From an uncultured Oscillospiraceae bacterium (lineage in GTDB: Bacteria > Bacillota > Clostridia > Oscillospirales > Ruminococcaceae): a stretch of 64,000 bases of DNA. The DNA lies in contig CAJFOX010000034.1 in the NCBI GenBank assembly GCA_904397845.1, positions 1-64,000 of the forward strand, read 5' to 3'. The translations under genes were made by a program, and so were the position numbers. Below are positions 59,923 to 64,000 of the stretch, piece by piece. The notes below the pieces were generated by a model, which worked only from the letters and a program-made list of their open reading frames with translations, made no database searches and had not been told where the DNA came from. Within the stretch, counting starts at the first letter, position 1. The number at the start of each line of letters is the position of its first letter.

Positions 59923-60384
59923 TTATAAAATTTTTTCGGACGAAAAAAGGTAGCGACAGACCATTCTGCGCCCGGTGCGGTACATTTCATGCCAGCTGGG
60001 AACGGGGGTGATCCCCAAAAAAGCTCCGCCTGCCAGCAGGCAGGTCTGGCGGGATGCCAGATTGTCTGGCTGACAAGTGATTATGATCCGCCGCAGACCG
60101 CAACGAAATCCAAGCGGCAGCAAAAGCAATACGGCTTTTGCCGCGTACCGGTGTCCCCGATGCTCTGGGGCGACGGCATATCCGATATGGCCGCTGTATT
60201 GCACCGCGGCATTTTCGCCCACCCGCAGGGTGCAGCCACCCAGCAACGCCTCATCCCCGCAACGGCGGATTTGAAAATGATATGCGGGCAGATAGGATCT
60301 TTCTGGATCCGCCTCGGTGACATTGGCCAGCACCAAATGAATTTCTCCATCGCAAAGACGACCTGGCCCGAGCATTTTGATCAA
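59923..60384 (-). CDS. GNAT family N-acetyltransferase
   Basis: A 153-residue GNAT of the RimJ-like/Acetyltransf_3 kind: HIGYAVAPEHRGHRYAAKAV near residue 70 (acetyl-CoA loop), IITCQPDNLASRQTCLLAGG, and FLGITPVP. The substrate is unknown. It overlaps the nagZ-like stop by 4 bases (ATGA), so translation is coupled. Confidence 0.9.
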   Translation of the reverse strand: MIKMLGPGRLCDGEIHLVLANVTEADPERSYLPAYHFQIRRCGDEALLGGCTLRVGENAAVQYSGHIGYAVAPEHRGHRYAAKAVLLLLPLGFRCGLRRIIITCQPDNLASRQTCLLAGGAFLGITPVPSWHEMYRTGRRMVCRYLFSSEKIL

Positions 60385-61760
60385 GTGCTTTCCCCCCCTT
60401 CCGGAAAAAGACCCAGATCCTGCTTCCAGCGAAGAATCCGCATCACCGAACTGTCGATCTGCAATGGGGAGATAGCCCCTTGCTGTACGGCTTGCAGGAT
60501 TGCAGGAATTTGCACTTCAAAATCGCTGCTAATCAGTAGGTCGTTACCCGCCTGCACCGCCAGGATGGCGGCTTCTTCCAATCCATACTGTGTACAGATG
60601 GCACTCATGGACAGATCATCCGTCATGATAATTCCATCAAACCCCCAGTCATCCCGCAGCAGGCGGTGCACGGCAGGCGACAGAGAAGCGGGCAGAGAGT
60701 CGTCCATGCAGCTGACGATGGTATGGCTGACCAGAACGCTGGGAGCGCCGGCTGCAATTCCCGCCTGAAAAGGAATCCAATCCTCATTCCGAAAGGTTTC
60801 CAGCGGGCGGTCATCCCGGACGAATCCCAAATGGGTATCTCCGTTGGAGCCATAGCCGGGAAAGTGTTTGAGAACGCTGCCAATCCCGCTTTGCTGCATC
60901 TGCTGGACCACCGCCGCTACATAGGAAGCAGTGGTCTGTGCATCTTTTCCCAGGGTGCGGCTGTAAATATAATCAGCGGGATTGATGGACAGGTCGCAAA
61001 CCGGTGCAAGATTGACATTGATGCCAAGATCCAGCAAGAAGGCCGATTTGTCGGCGGCGTCGCTCAGAATGGATTCCATTCCCCCTTGCGCGTATAGCTG
61101 CTGGGGAGAAGGGAAGGCTGAGGCGCGAAATTGACGATATCGGCTGGCCCGAACCACTTCGCCTCCTTCTTCATCCGTGCCGATCAGAAGCGGGATTTTT
61201 GCGTTTTTCTGATATTCATCGACAGCCTGCCGGAAAGTTTCCGGTGTTTTTTCGGCAAAATCCCGGCCAAAAAGGATAAAACCGCCAATCTGCCAGTCGG
61301 AAACCACTTGAACGGCCCCCTGTTCAGGACATCGAACCCAAAACATTTGAGCAACTTTTTCCTCCAGCGTCATAGAATAGAGGATATTTTTCAGCTGCTC
61401 GTCTCCGAGGGAGTTTTCTTCTGAGAGCAGCCGGACGGATATGGCGGCAGCTGCATCCTGCTGCGCCGGAAGGTAGGTCACTTCCACCCGCTGACCAAGC
61501 AAAAGCCCGCTTTTCCCCAAATCCATTTGTGCATTTTCCGTGGAAAAACGCAGCCGCTCTCCGTCATCGGTACAAATCAACAGGCTGTTCATAGAAGCGT
61601 CTTCTACGGTTCCTTCTGCTACCCTTGATTCTGTAAAAGACTGGGAACTCTCTGTGGAAAGAGGGCCTCCAAAAGCCCCGCTGGATATTGGCGCGGAAGA
61701 AGAGACACAGCCGGGAAGAAAAAACAGCGCAAGAAAAACAGCAAAAACTTTTTGCAACAT
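60381..61760 (-). CDS. nagZ: GH3 beta-N-acetylhexosaminidase-like lipoprotein (NagZ family)
   Basis: Releases N-acetylglucosamine from cell-wall muropeptides. A 459-residue protein: lipoprotein signal with FFLPGC (Cys at residue 18), a small OB-like domain (EGTVEDASMNSLLICTDDGE, residues about 49-110), then a GH3 barrel with GTDEEGGEVVR, LKHFPGYGSNGDTH (catalytic His-Asp loop, near residue 294) and IIMTDDLSMSAI (Asp nucleophile). The surface anchoring fits the Gram-positive enzymes that act outside the cell. First gene of a three-gene operon. Confidence 0.93.
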   Translation of the reverse strand: MLQKVFAVFLALFFLPGCVSSSAPISSGAFGGPLSTESSQSFTESRVAEGTVEDASMNSLLICTDDGERLRFSTENAQMDLGKSGLLLGQRVEVTYLPAQQDAAAAISVRLLSEENSLGDEQLKNILYSMTLEEKVAQMFWVRCPEQGAVQVVSDWQIGGFILFGRDFAEKTPETFRQAVDEYQKNAKIPLLIGTDEEGGEVVRASRYRQFRASAFPSPQQLYAQGGMESILSDAADKSAFLLDLGINVNLAPVCDLSINPADYIYSRTLGKDAQTTASYVAAVVQQMQQSGIGSVLKHFPGYGSNGDTHLGFVRDDRPLETFRNEDWIPFQAGIAAGAPSVLVSHTIVSCMDDSLPASLSPAVHRLLRDDWGFDGIIMTDDLSMSAICTQYGLEEAAILAVQAGNDLLISSDFEVQIPAILQAVQQGAISPLQIDSSVMRILRWKQDLGLFPEGGEST

Positions 61761-62021
61761 GAATAGGCCTTCTTTCTGTCAGGGAGTAGGGAGATTTCCC
61801 GATTGTTGGGAAAATATAGCTTTTTGGCAGCGCGCTTCGCATTATCCTCTTTAAGGATCAGCAGTCTTTGATTTCCGGTAATCCATAAGGCCATTATAAC
61901 ACAAAAAAGAAAGAGAAGGATCCTTTCCAACGGCAACGGAATGTGCTATGCTGAACAAAAAGAAAGGAAATGGGTGGAACCGGCGGGATGCTGCCCCAAA
62001 ATTGCGAGAAGGGGGAACTTG

Positions 62022-63158
62022 ATGAATAAGATTATATTGGTTCCGGATTCCTTTAAAGGAACCATGAGCTCCCAAGAAATCTGCGAAATCATGAAAAGAG
62101 AGATTTTGTCTTTTTTTCCGCGGGCGGAAATTTTGTCCATACCGGTTGCGGATGGTGGGGAAGGAAGCGTAGACTCTTTTTTGACGGCGGTTGGCGGAAA
62201 GAAAATTACTCTGCCGGTGTATGGCCCATACTTTGAACGGATAGAAGGGTTTTATGGGGTTTTGCCGGACCATACAGCGGTGATTGAGATGGCGGCAGCG
62301 GCGGGGCTGCCGTTGGCTGGAGAACGGAAACAACCCGATCAGGCCACAACCTATGGCGTTGGGCAGTTGATCGCCCATGCTGCGGAATCCGGTTGTCCGA
62401 AAATTATTGTAGGGTTAGGTGGATCCGCTACTAACGATGGGGGGACAGGCGCTGCTGCTGCACTGGGAGCCTCATTCCGGAACGAAAAAGGCGAACCGTT
62501 TATTCCGACTGGCGGAACGCTGGACCAGATCGCTTCCATCAATATGAGCGGGATCCTTCCTTCTTTGCGGAATACAGAGATTATAGCGATGTGCGATATT
62601 GACAATCCACTGTGCGGCGCCAACGGCGCATCAGCGGTGTATGGGCCGCAGAAAGGCGCAACCCCCGAGCTGGTGCAGAGGCTTGACCGGAACCTTGCGC
62701 ATCTGGCTTTCCGGGTAAAACGGGATCTGGGAAAAGAAATCCTCTATTTGCCCGGCGCAGGCGCAGCCGGCGGCATGGGGGGAGGCATGGCCGCCTTTTT
62801 GGGCGCACAGCTCCAAATGGGAATCGATGTGGTTTTGGATGTTGTCCGTTTTGAACAACTTGCGAAGGGAGCCGACCTGATATTCAGTGGGGAGGGGAAA
62901 CTTGACAGCCAGTCTTTGCGTGGCAAGGCCGTGATTGGCGTAGCGCGCCGGGCCAAAAAGCTGGGGATCCCGCTGATTGCAGTCGTAGGAGACATCGGCG
63001 ATCATATCGAGGGCGTTTATGATGAAGGGGTCAGTGCAGTTTTCAGTACCAACCGTGTGGCGGTACCCTATTCTCAGGCAAAAAGGCGGGCCAAAAGCGA
63101 TCTGGCACTGACGATGAATAATCTGATGCGGGGGTTTCGGATCTTTGGATCGTTTTGA
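62022..63158 (+). CDS. glxK: Glycerate kinase (GarK/GlxK family)
   Basis: Phosphorylates D-glycerate, by family the 2-kinase type, feeding lower glycolysis. A 378-residue protein: VPDSFKGTMSSQEIC near residue 7, VADGGEGSVDSFL, GLGGSATNDGGTGAAAALGA, PGAGAAGGMGGGMAAFLGA and IFSGEGKLDSQSLRGKA. ATG 62022 follows AGGGGGAACTTG. Monocistronic, divergent from the nagZ operon. Confidence 0.95.
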   Translation: MNKIILVPDSFKGTMSSQEICEIMKREILSFFPRAEILSIPVADGGEGSVDSFLTAVGGKKITLPVYGPYFERIEGFYGVLPDHTAVIEMAAAAGLPLAGERKQPDQATTYGVGQLIAHAAESGCPKIIVGLGGSATNDGGTGAAAALGASFRNEKGEPFIPTGGTLDQIASINMSGILPSLRNTEIIAMCDIDNPLCGANGASAVYGPQKGATPELVQRLDRNLAHLAFRVKRDLGKEILYLPGAGAAGGMGGGMAAFLGAQLQMGIDVVLDVVRFEQLAKGADLIFSGEGKLDSQSLRGKAVIGVARRAKKLGIPLIAVVGDIGDHIEGVYDEGVSAVFSTNRVAVPYSQAKRRAKSDLALTMNNLMRGFRIFGSF

Positions 63159-63172
63159 AAGAGAACCATTCA

Positions 63173-63210
63173 GCACAGGCCTGGAAGTGAAATCTCTCCC
63201 AGGCCTGTGC
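63173..63210. terminator. Inverted repeat after glxK
   Basis: GCACAGGCCTGG/CCAGGCCTGTGC, perfect 12 bp with a 14-base loop. The T tract is weak and 5-10 bases away, so it is terminator-like only. Confidence 0.55.
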
Positions 63211-63252
63211 CGCTTTCAAGCTTTTTCCGTATACCGGTGCCAAAAAGAACCG

Positions 63253-63735
63253 CTAATTGCCACTGGAACATTTAGCTGCGTCGATTGCCAAAACGATCAT
63301 TAAAGACAAAAGGGCATCCTCTTGCCGGACAATATCGATTACATATGTGTCAGCCCACTGAAAAGGCTTTTTTGATGTCTGCATGATTACCGCGCCGCTA
63401 CGGGTTACCACCTGATAATCCCATTCCAGCCAATCACCCTGTACGGTCCAATCGTTGCAATTTAACGTAAAGACCGGTTTGAAAAGGGTAAATTCTTTTT
63501 TGATTTCTCCAATGTAATCGCCAAAGGCATATAATGCGAAGCGGGGAAAAAAGGCCAGAACTTCTTCCTTGACAGTCCCCACATGGGAGCCTTCGCTGTC
63601 GAAGATTTCTAGGCAGTGCCCCCAGGAGAGGCGGCCTTTTACCTGAAAGACGGTATTCCCATCCTCGTCATAAATATCATAGCTGTCAAACCAGGAAAAC
63701 ATACGCTGTTTCAATAAAAGCTGCAAAAAAATCAT
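63253..63735 (-). CDS. LURP-one-related / YxjI-like protein
   Basis: A 160-residue protein of the LURP-one (Tubby/scramblase-like beta-barrel) family: KQRMFSWFDSYDIYDEDGN, VKGRLSWGHCLEIFD, VGTVKEEVLAFFPRFALYAF, YIGEIKKEFTLFKP and VIDIVRQEDALLSLMIVLAI. Function is unknown; such proteins may bind membranes. ATG 63735 overlaps the sigma-like gene stop (ATGA); TTG 63726, better spaced from AAAGGATGA, is an alternative start. Confidence 0.88.
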   Translation of the reverse strand: MIFLQLLLKQRMFSWFDSYDIYDEDGNTVFQVKGRLSWGHCLEIFDSEGSHVGTVKEEVLAFFPRFALYAFGDYIGEIKKEFTLFKPVFTLNCNDWTVQGDWLEWDYQVVTRSGAVIMQTSKKPFQWADTYVIDIVRQEDALLSLMIVLAIDAAKCSSGN

Positions 63736-64000
63736 CCTTTCATCAGCCGTTCTTTTTTCCGTTGCGCGGATACAAAACTGCTGTGATAATAAAAGCAACG
63801 AAAATTCCGCCGCATTGTCTGGCAGGCAAACTGATAAAGCTGCCGGATGTGTTCTGGTTTCCGGTGCGTAATCCGTGCAATCTGCGCAAAAGAGCGATTT
63901 TGGAATAATACCCAGATGAGAATCTGGCGATGGGCGGCGCAAAGGCATCCAAACGCCCTGATCACTGCGTTGTCGCGCTCTTTTTGAATATACAGAATCA
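63732..64000 (-). CDS. Sigma-70-like factor, C-terminal part (runs off the window)
   Basis: 89 codons of the 3' end. FGCLCAAHRQILIWVLFQNR then SFAQIARITHRKPEHIRQLY and QFACQTMRR have the layout of sigma region 4.2 (HTH with IAxIT..KPEHIRQ..), so this is probably an ECF-like or short sigma factor or a related RNA-polymerase-associated regulator. The basic tail ends KKERLMKG. The start lies beyond 64000. Translationally coupled to the LURP-one-like gene. Confidence 0.65.
   Translation of the reverse strand, partial: ILYIQKERDNAVIRAFGCLCAAHRQILIWVLFQNRSFAQIARITHRKPEHIRQLYQFACQTMRRNFRCFYYHSSFVSAQRKKERLMKG

Overview
The window (about 50% GC by eye) comes from a low-to-mid GC, endospore-forming, anaerobic Firmicute. 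It most resembles the Oscillospirales/Ruminococcaceae (Clostridium leptum side of the Clostridia). The evidence is an alpha/beta-type small acid-soluble spore protein, SpoVT, the syntenic rimP-nusA-ylxRQ-infB-rbfA-nrnA-truB-ribF-rpsO-pnp block, Rnf-type membrane subunits, an EFR1-type flavodoxin/ferredoxin protein, PduL, a CIRCE-controlled htpG and typical Clostridial sigma-A promoters. I see no tRNA, rRNA or CRISPR array. Species assignment is inference only.

Layout. 0-9 kb: asparaginase, a TrhA/hemolysin III membrane protein, a DUF1836 regulator, a DivIVA-like coiled-coil protein, an orphan fumarase beta subunit, a spore protein, a 59-residue membrane protein behind a perfect consensus promoter, a large membrane protein, a frameshifted DUF1294 gene and pduL. 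9-15 kb is an accessory, decaying patch: an HTH fragment, a multiply frameshifted HipA-like pseudogene, an Exp7/CtpE-like P-type ATPase, an uppP fragment, an EamA permease, a beheaded MerR gene whose 19-bp-spacer operator-promoter survives in front of an EFR1 flavodoxin-ferredoxin gene, and a carboxymuconolactone-decarboxylase-family gene. 15-18 kb: a DUF2975/HTH/DUF4173 operon with a palindromic operator over its promoter, then a rhomboid-like protein lacking the catalytic residues. 19-26 kb: an iron-sulphur aldo/keto reductase, rpe, and a four-gene Rnf-like cluster (C, D, E, A) that lacks G and B and has lost most residues needed for electron transfer, then a DUF4015 putative glycosidase. 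26-34 kb: spoVT, a small multidrug-export family protein, htpG, a VanY-like carboxypeptidase, an M20 amidohydrolase, DUF6440 and GNAT genes.

34-45.5 kb is the conserved translation/RNA-metabolism block, one long forward operon with an intrinsic terminator between infB and rbfA, a GNAT gene inserted between truB and ribF, and a likely S15 leader. 45.5-57.5 kb is a second variable patch: a large serine recombinase relic and two big secreted surface-protein genes flanking fba. Both surface genes have lesions in the signal-peptide region. The second is preceded by a self-contained promoter / (AGCA)n repeat / terminator leader in which repeat number would decide whether ribosomes run through the terminator. 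57.5-64 kb: a lipoprotein, a nagZ-like/GNAT/Nif3 operon, glycerate kinase, a LURP-one-like protein and the 3' end of a sigma-factor-like gene running off the window.

The points most worth following up are the redox-stripped Rnf-like CDEA module, the repeat-controlled attenuator-like leader before the 870-residue surface protein, and the paired signal-peptide lesions in the two surface proteins.
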